Shown: positions 7,821-15,917 of the stretch, piece after piece
Numbering within the stretch: the stretch's first letter is position 1
Layout of the letters: each line of letters begins with the position of its first letter
The notes under the pieces: generated by a model
Told to the model about the DNA's origin: nothing
The model's input: only the letters and a program-made list of their open reading frames with translations
Databases searched by the model: none
Assembly: GCF_001011115.1 (NCBI RefSeq)
Contig: NZ_CP008874.1
Coordinates: 1,228,440-1,292,439 of the forward strand
Reading direction: 5' to 3'
Source of the DNA: Halanaeroarchaeum sulfurireducens
GTDB taxonomy: Archaea; Halobacteriota; Halobacteria; Halobacteriales; Halobacteriaceae
DNA: 64,000 nt
Position numbers and translations under genes: made by a program

Positions 7821-8324
7821 ATGAAAACGATCACCAAACTACTTGGCGTGGCCATGGTCGGTATGCTGGCCTTCACCGGCTTTGCCGCTGCTAGCACCGG
7901 TGCTGGCCTGGCACCAGCAGCCAACGCGGATACGAACAGCACGGACGTGGATCGCCCGCTCGACGGATCGAACAGTCCCTGGGCGACCGACGACGAACGC
8001 CTCGAGCTGTTTCAGGAGCGATTCGACCTGACCGACGAGCAGGTCGAGGAAATTCAGGAGGCCGTGGAATCTGAAATGGACGCGGACGCCTCCCGGGAAA
8101 CGATTCGAAATACCGTGACTGAGAAACTCCAGGAGTTCGGGGTCGACGGCCCGACGCTCGGCCCAACTGACGACCGAGTGGGCACCGGCCCGCACGGCCA
8201 GAACGCCGGCAACGGTAATGCGGCCGGGGCTGGGGCTGGCCACGGTGCCGCTGGCGGTAACGGTCCCGGGAACGCACAGGGCGCCGGCCCGCACGGCCCG
8301 GCTGACGGCTCCTGTATGGCCTGA
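7821..8324 (+). CDS. Secreted Gly/Asn/Ala/His-rich protein
   Basis: A 167-residue protein with a Sec-type signal peptide: MKTITKLLG, a hydrophobic core VAMVGMLAFTGFAAAS, and a likely cleavage near residue 25-35. A short helical middle (LELFQERFDLTDEQVEEIQEAVESEM) resembles the helical segment of Spy/CpxP-like and other envelope proteins, without clear homology. The C-terminal third is a low-complexity Gly/Ala/Asn/Pro tail with two GPHG units and an SCMA end. A role in surface binding or metal handling is a guess. Its neighbours give no functional hint. Confidence 0.7.
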   Translation: MKTITKLLGVAMVGMLAFTGFAAASTGAGLAPAANADTNSTDVDRPLDGSNSPWATDDERLELFQERFDLTDEQVEEIQEAVESEMDADASRETIRNTVTEKLQEFGVDGPTLGPTDDRVGTGPHGQNAGNGNAAGAGAGHGAAGGNGPGNAQGAGPHGPADGSCMA

Positions 8325-8385
8325 TTCGCGAATAGTCCTTGCTCAACTCTGTGTAACTATCGGAGATGGTCCTGAACCCGGACGA

Positions 8386-8520
8386 TCAGCGTTTCGTTTC
8401 CATTGCTACTTGCCCGGACCGCCGATTCGGTTGTTCGAGACGGTCGCCGATTGCCCGTTCGAGATCGTTCTGCAGGTTCTCATACCCTCCCCCACTTAGT
8501 TTCACGACTGGTTTGCTCAC
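8386..8520 (-). CDS. Possible 44-residue ORF downstream of the HTH-10 regulator
   Basis: A GTG-started frame reading VSKPVVKLSGGGYENLQ, then NDLERAIGDRLEQPNRR, with haloarchaeal-like codon use. Its start overlaps by four bases (GTGA) the stop of an upstream frame (8517-8594) that encodes YHEASRAEENLDEYRTAERAV but is truncated at its own 5' end by a stop. The coupled arrangement looks like a decayed two-gene unit, perhaps a toxin-antitoxin pair. I cannot name either part. Confidence 0.25.
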   Translation of the reverse strand: MSKPVVKLSGGGYENLQNDLERAIGDRLEQPNRRSGQVAMETKR

Positions 8521-8685
8521 ACAGCTCGCTCGGCAGTACGATACTCGTCCAGATTTTCCTCAGCCCGGCTCGCTTCGTGGTACAAAATGCCATCTCAAAA
8601 TTCCAGTTGGCGGCATCGATACAATGATCGAAATATCACTTTCGAATGAAGCCGGTACAAGGGGAAGGAGTTCGTTCCCGCGTAC
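8521..8685. other. Remnant-bearing spacer
   Basis: Contains the 5'-truncated coding-like frame at 8517-8594 (minus strand) and otherwise nothing recognisable up to the regulator stop codon. Confidence 0.3.
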
Positions 8686-9318
8686 TCACAGCGCGAGTTG
8701 CGTCATGATCTTCCGCTCGGCAGCGGCGAGTCGCTCCGAGAACGCCTGGCGCGAGATGTCGAATGGCTTGGCCATGTCGGCGAGCGTTACCTGCTTTCCC
8801 TCTTCGAAGTATCCCATCTCGATGGCCACATCAAGTGCCTCCCGCTGTTTCGTCGTGAGCATCGAGAGGTCCACGTCGATCAGGTCGTCTGAGAGCCGAC
8901 CGATGGCATTCTCCTTCACGCGAAGCAACGAGACCATTTCGCTGCGCCCTCTGAGCGACTCGGTCAGATCGCGAAGATCCGCCCGATCGTCGAGATACGC
9001 CTCCACTATCATCGAATCACCGGTGACGTTTTCCACTGACGGAATAGCGTCGAACTCGGCGAAGGCCCGGCCTGGACAGCAACGCCCCTCGCACGTGTTG
9101 TGCGTGATGAGGTACTGATCCTCATCGGGGTTATGGGCCTCGATCATGGATTCACAATCAGCGTCGCTACCGCGGAACTGTGTTCGAACGTCCTTCACCT
9201 CGATGTCATCTTCGATAGTCGTCAATGGACAGGCGGACCCCGGCTTGATCTCGTAGACGACCTGCAACTCACGCTGTTCTACCGCGTTATCGAACAGCCG
9301 TGCTGATTTCGTGGCCAT
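8686..9318 (-). CDS. dmsR: Cysteine-rich HTH-10 regulator (DmsR-like)
   Basis: A 210-residue Bat-type regulator. The C-terminal HTH-10 domain has LTTKQREALDVAIEMGYFEEG and then LADMAKPFDISRQAFSERL. The N-terminal sensory part carries C30, C55 and the cluster C76xxxC80C81 (CEGRCCPG), a pattern that could hold a metal or iron-sulfur centre or act as a redox switch. In Haloferax and Halobacterium the DmsR protein of this family activates the dms respiratory operon anaerobically. Here the gene lies directly downstream of such an operon, same strand, with its own TATATA box. Function is inferred by family and position. Confidence 0.82.
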   Translation of the reverse strand: MATKSARLFDNAVEQRELQVVYEIKPGSACPLTTIEDDIEVKDVRTQFRGSDADCESMIEAHNPDEDQYLITHNTCEGRCCPGRAFAEFDAIPSVENVTGDSMIVEAYLDDRADLRDLTESLRGRSEMVSLLRVKENAIGRLSDDLIDVDLSMLTTKQREALDVAIEMGYFEEGKQVTLADMAKPFDISRQAFSERLAAAERKIMTQLAL

Positions 9319-9350
9319 AGTGATCTAGCTCCCCCACCCCAATTTCCGGG

Positions 9351-9356
9351 TATATA
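9351..9356 (-). promoter_or_regulatory. TATA box of the dmsR-like gene
   Basis: TATATA lies 33-38 nt upstream of the ATG at 9318. A second candidate, TTTAAA at 9380-9385, lies about 62 nt upstream. Confidence 0.5.
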
Positions 9357-9511
9357 ACTCTCCTACGTGCCCTATCGTATTTAAACGACGGGCCGAATTC
9401 TTCGACGTGGGAACGACCCCGGTTGCACACTCGTGACGGGTCCAATCGGAGATCGCGATCCCGGAGCTGCGTCGATTCCGCCGAACGCGAGTTGCTGGCA
9501 TGGGCACGAGA

Positions 9512-10231
9512 TTACACCTCCGTCGGGACACTCCGCTCGTTCGTCCCGTTCACCCGGGCGACCATCGCGTTGACCGTCTCGTTCGACGGCGGGTCGACGT
9601 CGTATCGATCCCGGTCCGCGACCACGACGCCGGCCATCAGGTCGACCACCCACTGATAGAAGGGCGCGTCGGCGGTCCGGGATGTCAGCCGTCGGAACGC
9701 CGGAATCCAATCGAGGTGCTGGGGGAGGAACGCGGCGAACGCCTCCTCGTCTCCCGCCTCCAGCAGGAGGCTGGCGTACTCCAGTTCGAGCGCCACGTGA
9801 TCCGGCGGATACGACGCCGGAATGTCGACGTCTAGAGCATCGTACCGCCGCTCCATCGCCGACGCTGGCGGGCCACCCATTAACCCCCCGTCGCGGTCGC
9901 CGTACCACTCCTTGTACGGCGACTCGGCGGGGGGCGCGAATTGGTCCCGATAGCCCTCGAACGCTGATCGATACTGCGCGCGGAGCCCTGGATCGTCCCC
10001 GTCCGGTATCGGTATCGATTCGACTCCGTCACGGACCCCGTTACTGGTGAGCGATCGAAGGTCCGCCTCGAGGCCGCCCCGAGACACCTGCTCGATGAAC
10101 CGATCGGAGGGGTGTTTCAGACACTCCGAAAGCAGCGAGTACAGGTCGACCCGGTCCGCAACGTTCACGCTGATCGTCTCCGACAGAGTTCCCGATACCT
10201 TCGTTCGACTGCCATCGTCTCCTTGGATCAT
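9512..10231 (-). CDS. TorD/DmsD-family molybdoenzyme chaperone
   Basis: A 239-residue all-helical cytoplasmic protein of the TorD family, which binds the Tat leader and apo-form of the catalytic subunit to insert molybdenum cofactor before export. The family-type EYASLLLEAGDEEAFAAFLPQHLDWIPAF region (ExxxL...F...HL..W) is visible at about residues 155-185, and DRVDLYSLLSECLKHPSD opens the helical bundle. It starts 4 nt after the membrane-subunit stop codon, as last gene of the molybdoenzyme operon. An internal ATG could shorten it but conserved residues begin early. Confidence 0.85.
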   Translation of the reverse strand: MIQGDDGSRTKVSGTLSETISVNVADRVDLYSLLSECLKHPSDRFIEQVSRGGLEADLRSLTSNGVRDGVESIPIPDGDDPGLRAQYRSAFEGYRDQFAPPAESPYKEWYGDRDGGLMGGPPASAMERRYDALDVDIPASYPPDHVALELEYASLLLEAGDEEAFAAFLPQHLDWIPAFRRLTSRTADAPFYQWVVDLMAGVVVADRDRYDVDPPSNETVNAMVARVNGTNERSVPTEV

Positions 10232-10235
10232 CGGT

Positions 10236-11378
10236 TTACACCCCCTGGACCGCGAGTGGACTCTTTACCGCAGCCATCAACACCACGTAGCGTAGCAGGA
10301 ATCCGCCGATCAACACCAGCACGTACTTCGTCGCGTACCCGCCCGTCAGCAGGCGAGCACCCATCGGGTTCTCCTCGAAGTGCGTGAACTCGTGGAGGAC
10401 CGTTATCGTCAGCGACAGGATTACCGGGATTATCGTCCCGAACGCCAGCACCCCGCCCACGAACAGCAACTGGTAGGTGTCGAACAGCGCCGTCAGGCTC
10501 GCCTGCGCGCCCATGTTCGGCGAACTCGAAAGGAAGGATAACAGCAGCCCGATCCCCACCAGCTCCACCACGATTATCGCGTCGTCGGTCAGGCAAAAGC
10601 GGTGGTTTGCCCGGGTGAGCGCGCCGCCGCTCAGCACCGTTCCCAGCAGCGCCGCCGAAATTCCCGTCGACACGCCGCTCATCAGGAAGATAAAGGGCAG
10701 GTACGGCCGCGTCCAGAACTGTACCACCGTCACGTCGCTCAGCAACATCGCCGTGTAGACGATCAGCGTTATCGACAGCACACCGCCGATGATTCGAAGG
10801 CCGCCCCACAGCCGACTCGGCGGCCGCGTCGCGTCCGCGATCGTGTCGATCAACCACGTGATGCCCCGATCCGTCCGCCACGGCATCACGCCGTCGAACC
10901 AGGACAGGATCTTCCGCGGGAACAGACTCATCCCCGAGGCGCCCTGTAACTCCGCGCCGAAATGGAGCCACAGCGTCTCCAGGACCGCCCAGACAGCGAA
11001 CAGCACGATTACCCACGTCCCGATCACCAGCCACGAGCCGAAGTTCGTGAACAGCACCGGAAATGTCAACGCGCGTAACGGCGCACCCAGGTGCATGAGC
11101 AGCGCGACCCCGCCGACCGCGATGCCCAATACTCCGATTAGCGACCCCCAGCGGGCCGTCTCTGCACAGGCGCACCTGTGGGCCCGATCATCGGATCGAG
11201 CCAGCAGCAACCGACTCAGCCAGTTCTGCTCGTCCATCAGGTGCTTCATCAGGCTCGCCCACGTCGACGTGAGGTACGCACCGCCGCTCACGCCGCCCAG
11301 GAACAGGTACGTGGCGATGAACTCCGCCCAGTGCGGCGAATCCAGCCACAGCGCCCCTGCGCTACCAGTCACACTCAT
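10236..11378 (-). CDS. NrfD/PsrC-type quinol-interacting membrane subunit
   Basis: A 380-residue integral membrane protein with about eight to nine helices, the third subunit of the respiratory molybdoenzyme. The N-terminus has HWAEFIATYLFLGGVSGGAYL, and a later segment RPYLPFIFLMSGVSTGISA, both characteristic of NrfD/PsrC proteins. It should bind menaquinol and pass electrons to the iron-sulfur subunit. It lies 2 nt downstream of that subunit's stop codon. NrfD-type subunits occur in polysulfide, thiosulfate, nitrite and haloarchaeal DMSO-reductase systems, so the substrate is not decided by this gene. Confidence 0.9.
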   Translation of the reverse strand: MSVTGSAGALWLDSPHWAEFIATYLFLGGVSGGAYLTSTWASLMKHLMDEQNWLSRLLLARSDDRAHRCACAETARWGSLIGVLGIAVGGVALLMHLGAPLRALTFPVLFTNFGSWLVIGTWVIVLFAVWAVLETLWLHFGAELQGASGMSLFPRKILSWFDGVMPWRTDRGITWLIDTIADATRPPSRLWGGLRIIGGVLSITLIVYTAMLLSDVTVVQFWTRPYLPFIFLMSGVSTGISAALLGTVLSGGALTRANHRFCLTDDAIIVVELVGIGLLLSFLSSSPNMGAQASLTALFDTYQLLFVGGVLAFGTIIPVILSLTITVLHEFTHFEENPMGARLLTGGYATKYVLVLIGGFLLRYVVLMAAVKSPLAVQGV

Positions 11379-11380
11379 TC

Positions 11381-12010
11381 TCAGTCTCCGGTCTCGGGGG
11401 TCGTAATGTCGGCGGGACCCATGCCACCGTCGCTCGTCGTCGGTTCGACGATGACGTTGGCGGAACTCGATCCCTGCCCGAACCGTTCGGCGGCCGCCTG
11501 CGACACTCCGTCGAGGAGGTCGCTGATGGGGCCGGCCTCGAGGGCACCGCCCACGCAGGTGTCCACGCAGGCTGGCTTCGTACCGCCGTTGTCCGCGGTC
11601 TTTTTCGTCGGCTGCCCCGAGCCACTGCCCGGTCCCTCGCCGAGACAGAGGTTACACTTCTGCATGAGGCCGTCGTCACCGTACTGCGGGGCACCGAAGG
11701 GGCAGGCCCACCCGCAGTACTTACACCCGATGCACTTGTCCTGATCGACAGTGACGATGCCGTCCGAGTCGCGCTTGTTGATTGCGCCGGTCGGACAGAC
11801 GTTCTCACAGGGCGCGTCCGCACAGTGCATACAGGAGATCGACACGGTGGTCTCCTCGTAGTCGGGAAACTCGCCCTGGCTCACGGTCTCGACGCGCCGC
11901 CAGTCGACCGGGCCTGGATCGACGCCGTGTCGGTTCTTACACGCCACCTGACAGGCGCTACAGCCGATACACTTCTCCGGGTCGAAGTAAAATCCCCATT
12001 CTTGTGCCAT
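11381..12010 (-). CDS. Four-cluster ferredoxin-like electron-transfer subunit
   Basis: A 209-residue DmsB/PsrB/NrfC-type protein carrying four [4Fe-4S] clusters. Cysteine motifs in order: CIGCSACQVAC, CMHCADAPCENVC, CIGCKYCGWAC, then CNLC with a later CVDTC. It relays electrons from the membrane quinol subunit to the molybdopterin catalytic subunit. Its start codon shares a base with the catalytic gene's stop (TAATG), so the two are translationally coupled. A 25-residue insert rich in Gly, Ser and Lys lies between CNLC and CVDTC. The protein should travel with the catalytic subunit by the Tat route. Confidence 0.93.
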   Translation of the reverse strand: MAQEWGFYFDPEKCIGCSACQVACKNRHGVDPGPVDWRRVETVSQGEFPDYEETTVSISCMHCADAPCENVCPTGAINKRDSDGIVTVDQDKCIGCKYCGWACPFGAPQYGDDGLMQKCNLCLGEGPGSGSGQPTKKTADNGGTKPACVDTCVGGALEAGPISDLLDGVSQAAAERFGQGSSSANVIVEPTTSDGGMGPADITTPETGD

Positions 12011-14307
12011 TATTGCTCGCCTCCGTTCGTAACCTCGACTTTGATGTGCCTGTCTGCCATGCCAATGACCGGTTCGATCTGGTCGGCGCTGTGCAACATC
12101 ATCGAATTACCGCCCTCCTCGTCCGGTGTAATCGATCCTTCCCCCCAGCCCCAGCTCGTCGTCACGTAGCCGGGTTTGATTCCCTCCGTGACGTGGGCCA
12201 TCAGCGATATCGATCCAGCCGGGGACTCGACGGTCACCATATTACCGTCCTCGATGCCACGGGGATCGGCGTCCTCCGGGTTGATGAGCAGGTAGTTCCC
12301 GCGGTAGTCCTTGTGCTCGAGGCCCCAGCGCTCGGCCAGGAGTTCCTTGGAGTGATCGAGTGTCTGATCGCCGCCGCGCGAAATCTGCTCGACGAACGTG
12401 TCCGTAAACTCGAGGGGGTACTCGTCGTCTGGCATCTGCCCGAACTCGCCCGCCGGGATGTACTCGGGTGCCGTCGACACCCCGGCCTGCTCGGCCGCCT
12501 TCACGTACGCCTCGACGTTGTCGAGGACGAACTCGAACTTCCCGGTCGCGGTGTTGAAGCCTCCGTCCTTCCAGGATTCGTAGCCGTACTCGTCCCCGAA
12601 AACGAAGCTCTTCTCGTCGAGTTCGTCGAGAGTCAGACCCATCCCCGAGAGGGCGTCGTTTATCTTCTCCTCCTTGGAGTCCCACGGCACGTAGTTGCCG
12701 TAGCCCATCTTCTGGGAGAGCCCCTTGAGGATGTCGAATCCGGGCTTGGTGTTCCACTGCGGTTCGATGGCGGCCTTCGAGCCAGTGACCCAGCCACGCT
12801 GCGAGTACGAGCCCGGCCCACCTGCGCCGAACATCGGTTTCTCGAGTTGCGAAGACTCGGGGAGCACCACGTCGGCTCGCCGGGTCATGCCATTCCAGTA
12901 GGCGTCGATGGCCACGATCATGTCCAGCTCGTCGAGGGCGTCGAACCACTCCTGGGTGGCGGAGTTCTTGAGCGGGTTGGCCCAGTAAGCGAACAGCCCG
13001 GTTGCGTCACCGTTCTGGACTGCCTCGGGCAGAACGGTGTACGAGAGGCCACGAACGTGGTGGAACGGGTACTCCTCGTAGTCGGACAGCACCTGCGGCA
13101 CGTCCTCGTGATTGGCCGGGAACTCGACGCCGGCCTCCCCGTACGGATCGGCGAGATCAACCGTCGCTTTGAAGAACCGGTGACCACCGGGCCGATCCAG
13201 GTTACCGACGAGTCCGTTAAGCGCGTGAATGTTCTGGGCGGTCTTGTGACCGTTCCCGGCGTTGGTGATGCCCGTCCAGATGGAGATGTGGCAGTTGGGT
13301 GCGGCTTCCGCGAATCCGATTGCGGTCTTCCGGATGGTTTCCGCGTCGACCCCGGTCTCATCTTCCGCCCACTCCGGCGTCTTGTCCGCGACCGCCTGCC
13401 GGTACTCTTCGAATCCGTACGTCCAGTTGTCGACGAACTCCTCATCGTAGAGCCCCTCCTCGATGATGACGTTACCCATCGCGAGGGCCAGCGCACCGTC
13501 GGCTCGCGGTTCGATCGGGATCCACGTATCGGAGTGCTGTGCAGTCTTCGTGTACCTCGGATCGATCGTCACGAGGGTGGCGTCGTTTTTCTCCTTGGCG
13601 TCGAGAATGCCCTTGGGTTGCCATTGACCGTTGAACGATTCCATCTCGTTGCGGCCCCAATTGATGATGTACTCCGCGTTTTTGTTGTCGCCCCAGGGCC
13701 GACCGACACCCCCCATCCAGGCCCAGGTGTCGGACCAGGGACCGTGACAGATGGTCGTGTGGCCGACCTTGTTGGGACTCCCGTAGATGTTCATCAGGAG
13801 TTTCGTCCACATATCGTCGGTGTCGTACCCGTGCATCAGCATCAGCTTCTCCGGGCCGTGCTCATCCTTGAACTCCCTGAAGAGGTCAGCCGCCTCCTGT
13901 AGCGCCTCGTCCCACGAGACTTTCTTCAGTTCGCCGTTCTTGCGGACGTGGGGCTCTTTGATGCGATAGGGATCGTAGGCCTTCTCGATCTGGGCGTGGC
14001 CCTTCGAACAGAGCGTTCCATCACGGCCCTCGCCAGCACTTCCACGAGGATGGCCGTCGACGCCCTTCAATTCAGTCGCCTTCCCGTCCTGTATCTTGAC
14101 CCGCTGACCACAGAGTTGGTGACAGTCCCAGCAGGACCCCGAGGCAGTCCACCCCTCTTCCGTGTCGGACTGCGCGCTCGCCTCCTGGGTCGCTGCCATT
14201 CCCGCACTGCCGACGCCGGCCGCTGCGGCGGCCCCGGCGCTCGTCTTCAGGAACGTTCGTCGGTCGATACCACTGTCCGAACCGTCCGTGTTTTTCTTGT
14301 CCGTCAT
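12010..14307 (-). CDS. Molybdopterin-bis-MGD reductase, Psr/Phs/Dms type catalytic subunit
   Basis: A 765-residue exported catalytic subunit. The twin-arginine signal is DRRTFLK near residue 16, followed by an Ala-rich hydrophobic core. A [4Fe-4S] motif follows: C59-x2-C62-x3-C66-x33-C100, with CSKG after it. The expected molybdenum-ligand position lies in GSPNKVGHTTIC (C187); Cys there is the pattern of polysulfide, thiosulfate or arsenate reductases, whereas DMSO/TMAO reductases have Ser. The C-terminal molybdopterin-binding domain includes NGxMVTVESPAGSI. Substrate is unresolved among sulfur, thiosulfate, DMSO and arsenate. ATG 14307 is preferred to GTG 14316. Annotation pipelines would probably call it DmsA. 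Confidence 0.9.
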   Translation of the reverse strand: MTDKKNTDGSDSGIDRRTFLKTSAGAAAAAGVGSAGMAATQEASAQSDTEEGWTASGSCWDCHQLCGQRVKIQDGKATELKGVDGHPRGSAGEGRDGTLCSKGHAQIEKAYDPYRIKEPHVRKNGELKKVSWDEALQEAADLFREFKDEHGPEKLMLMHGYDTDDMWTKLLMNIYGSPNKVGHTTICHGPWSDTWAWMGGVGRPWGDNKNAEYIINWGRNEMESFNGQWQPKGILDAKEKNDATLVTIDPRYTKTAQHSDTWIPIEPRADGALALAMGNVIIEEGLYDEEFVDNWTYGFEEYRQAVADKTPEWAEDETGVDAETIRKTAIGFAEAAPNCHISIWTGITNAGNGHKTAQNIHALNGLVGNLDRPGGHRFFKATVDLADPYGEAGVEFPANHEDVPQVLSDYEEYPFHHVRGLSYTVLPEAVQNGDATGLFAYWANPLKNSATQEWFDALDELDMIVAIDAYWNGMTRRADVVLPESSQLEKPMFGAGGPGSYSQRGWVTGSKAAIEPQWNTKPGFDILKGLSQKMGYGNYVPWDSKEEKINDALSGMGLTLDELDEKSFVFGDEYGYESWKDGGFNTATGKFEFVLDNVEAYVKAAEQAGVSTAPEYIPAGEFGQMPDDEYPLEFTDTFVEQISRGGDQTLDHSKELLAERWGLEHKDYRGNYLLINPEDADPRGIEDGNMVTVESPAGSISLMAHVTEGIKPGYVTTSWGWGEGSITPDEEGGNSMMLHSADQIEPVIGMADRHIKVEVTNGGEQ

Positions 14308-14378
14308 GCGTGCCACCTGTGGACTTTCGTCGTGCCGTTCGCCGGGCGATCCACCCGTCCAAGCGCGTTCTGTTCACA

Positions 14379-14400
14379 TTCGCGAGCGTCGAATCGCGAA
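14379..14400. promoter_or_regulatory. Inverted repeat upstream of molybdoenzyme operon
   Basis: TTCGCGA (14379-14385) and TCGCGAA (14394-14400) form a perfect 7-bp inverted repeat with an 8-nt spacer, 72-93 nt upstream of the operon's first start codon. It is a candidate operator for the DmsR-like regulator. Confidence 0.4.
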
Positions 14401-14532
14401 AGATGCCGACTAGCCGTAGATTTTCTCGTCTCACGTATCATGGCCTGTCTACACCAGAGACTGGACGGTGAACGACCAAACGGCCTGACCTTTACATGAC
14501 AAGGCAACTCGAAGGGTATCCCAGGGGAAGCA

Positions 14533-14538
14533 TTTATC
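14533..14538 (+). promoter_or_regulatory. TATA box of zinc-finger gene at 14563
   Basis: TTTATC 30 nt before the ATG, the typical haloarchaeal spacing for a leaderless mRNA. Confidence 0.5.
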
Positions 14539-14562
14539 CCGCCTTCGAACGGCTACGCACGT

Positions 14563-14811
14563 ATGGGAGCAACCGACGACGTCGAAGACCTCGACGAACT
14601 GGTCGGCTACCTGACGCCGAGAGAAGACAACGAGAAGATCAAGAGCTACCAGAACACGACCGCCGTGGCCTGCCCGATCTGCGGTGACTCTTTCGACGAT
14701 CTGGTGGTGTGCCGGGCCGAGGAGACCCAACTCGAACTCTCCGAGGCGCTCGACCTCTGTGTGACGACGGACGAGGCCGGGCGACCCTTCCTGTTCACGC
14801 ACAAGGCGTAG
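14563..14811 (+). CDS. Small CPxCG zinc-finger protein (DUF7385-like)
   Basis: An 82-residue protein with one CPICGDSFDDLVVC motif (residues 42-55) that could bind zinc through C42, C45, C55 and a further residue; an acidic N-terminus precedes it and a TDEAGRPFLFTHKA tail follows. Haloarchaeal members of this family are sometimes labelled flagella-cluster protein or DUF7385, but no flagellar genes lie nearby, so that label says little. It has its own TATA box. Confidence 0.75.
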   Translation: MGATDDVEDLDELVGYLTPREDNEKIKSYQNTTAVACPICGDSFDDLVVCRAEETQLELSEALDLCVTTDEAGRPFLFTHKA

Positions 14812-14831
14812 CGCTCGCGACTGCCAACCTC

Positions 14832-14837
14832 TTTATC
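14832..14837 (+). promoter_or_regulatory. TATA box of the ketopantoate reductase gene
   Basis: TTTATC 28 nt before the GTG start at 14860. Confidence 0.5.
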
Positions 14838-14859
14838 CCGCGCGCCAGAACCGTCTGAC

Positions 14860-15780
14860 GTGCAATTTGCCATTTACGGTGCTGGCGGTGTTGGAGGGTA
14901 CCTCGGCGCGCGACTCGCGGACGCCGGACACGACGTCACGCTCATTGCGCGAGGCGACCACCTGGCCGCACTCCAGTCGGAGGGCCTTCGCGTGGACAGC
15001 GTCGCCGGCGATACGAGCGTCGACGTCCCGGCGACCGACGATCCCGCGTCGGTTGGCCCGGTGGATTACGTCGTGTTCACGGTTAAAGCGTACGACACAC
15101 ACGACGCGGCCGCCGACCTCGACCCGCTCGTTGGACCGGAGACGACGGTCATCTCCTTTCAGAACGGTGTCGACAACGAGCGATGGCTCGCCGAGGAAGT
15201 GGGCGAGTCCCACGTTGCCGGCGGCGTCGCGTACATCTTCTCGACGATCGCTTCGCCTGGCGTCGTCGAACACACGGGCGGGCCGGCTCGATTCGTGTTC
15301 GGGGAACTCGACGGATCGCGGACCGATCGCATCGAAACCCTCTACGAGGCGCTCTCAGGGTGCGACGGGGTGGCGGCCGAACGAGCCGACGACGTCCGCG
15401 TGGAGCTGTGGCGTAAGTTCGCGTTCATCTGTGCCCAGTCGGGGGTGACGGCAGCTGCCCGATTGCCGATCGGTCGTGTTCGCGAGACCCAACCCACCTG
15501 GGAGATGTATCGTCGCATCATCGAGGAGGTCGTCACGGTCGCCAGAGCCAAGGAGATCGAGCTTTCGACCGAGACCGTCTCAGAGTGGCTCGAGTTCGCG
15601 GAGGACCTCGATCCAGACATGACCTCCTCGCTTTACTACGACCTCGAGCACGGAAACCAACTGGAACTGGACGCGCTCAACGGGGCCGTCGTCCGTCACG
15701 GAGAGGAGACGGGTATCGACGTGCCGATGAACGAGGCCGTTCATGCCATCCTCCGGCCCTGGGCGGACGATCGGGACTGA
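14860..15780 (+). CDS. panE: Ketopantoate reductase family protein (PanE-like)
   Basis: A 306-residue NADPH-dependent reductase family member that would convert 2-dehydropantoate to pantoate in CoA biosynthesis. The N-terminal GAGGVGGYLGARLADAGHDV is the dinucleotide-binding loop; VKAYDT and FQNGVDN are the usual active-site segments, including the conserved Lys and Asn. The C-terminal helical domain has the RKFAFICAQSGVTA motif near W/RK. Start is GTG 14860, leaderless behind a TATA box. Archaeal PanE is often a separate family, so the substrate may be another 2-oxoacid; a PanE assignment is likely rather than certain. Confidence 0.82.
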   Translation: MQFAIYGAGGVGGYLGARLADAGHDVTLIARGDHLAALQSEGLRVDSVAGDTSVDVPATDDPASVGPVDYVVFTVKAYDTHDAAADLDPLVGPETTVISFQNGVDNERWLAEEVGESHVAGGVAYIFSTIASPGVVEHTGGPARFVFGELDGSRTDRIETLYEALSGCDGVAAERADDVRVELWRKFAFICAQSGVTAAARLPIGRVRETQPTWEMYRRIIEEVVTVARAKEIELSTETVSEWLEFAEDLDPDMTSSLYYDLEHGNQLELDALNGAVVRHGEETGIDVPMNEAVHAILRPWADDRD

Positions 15781-15917
15781 TGACTGGCGAGGCTGCCCGA
15801 CCGCGGCCGGCGACATTGGCTTCGTCTCGAACGATGACGTCGTCCCGACCACCGATTCGGGGATTCCGACGCCCGACCGCCTAACGGCGACTGATATCGG
15901 AGGCCTCTCGCATCGGA

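Noticed and set aside
11782..13902. 706-residue plus-strand frame opposite the molybdoenzyme catalytic gene
   Set aside because: It is an antisense shadow of a clear minus-strand gene, produced by the high-G+C codon pattern.
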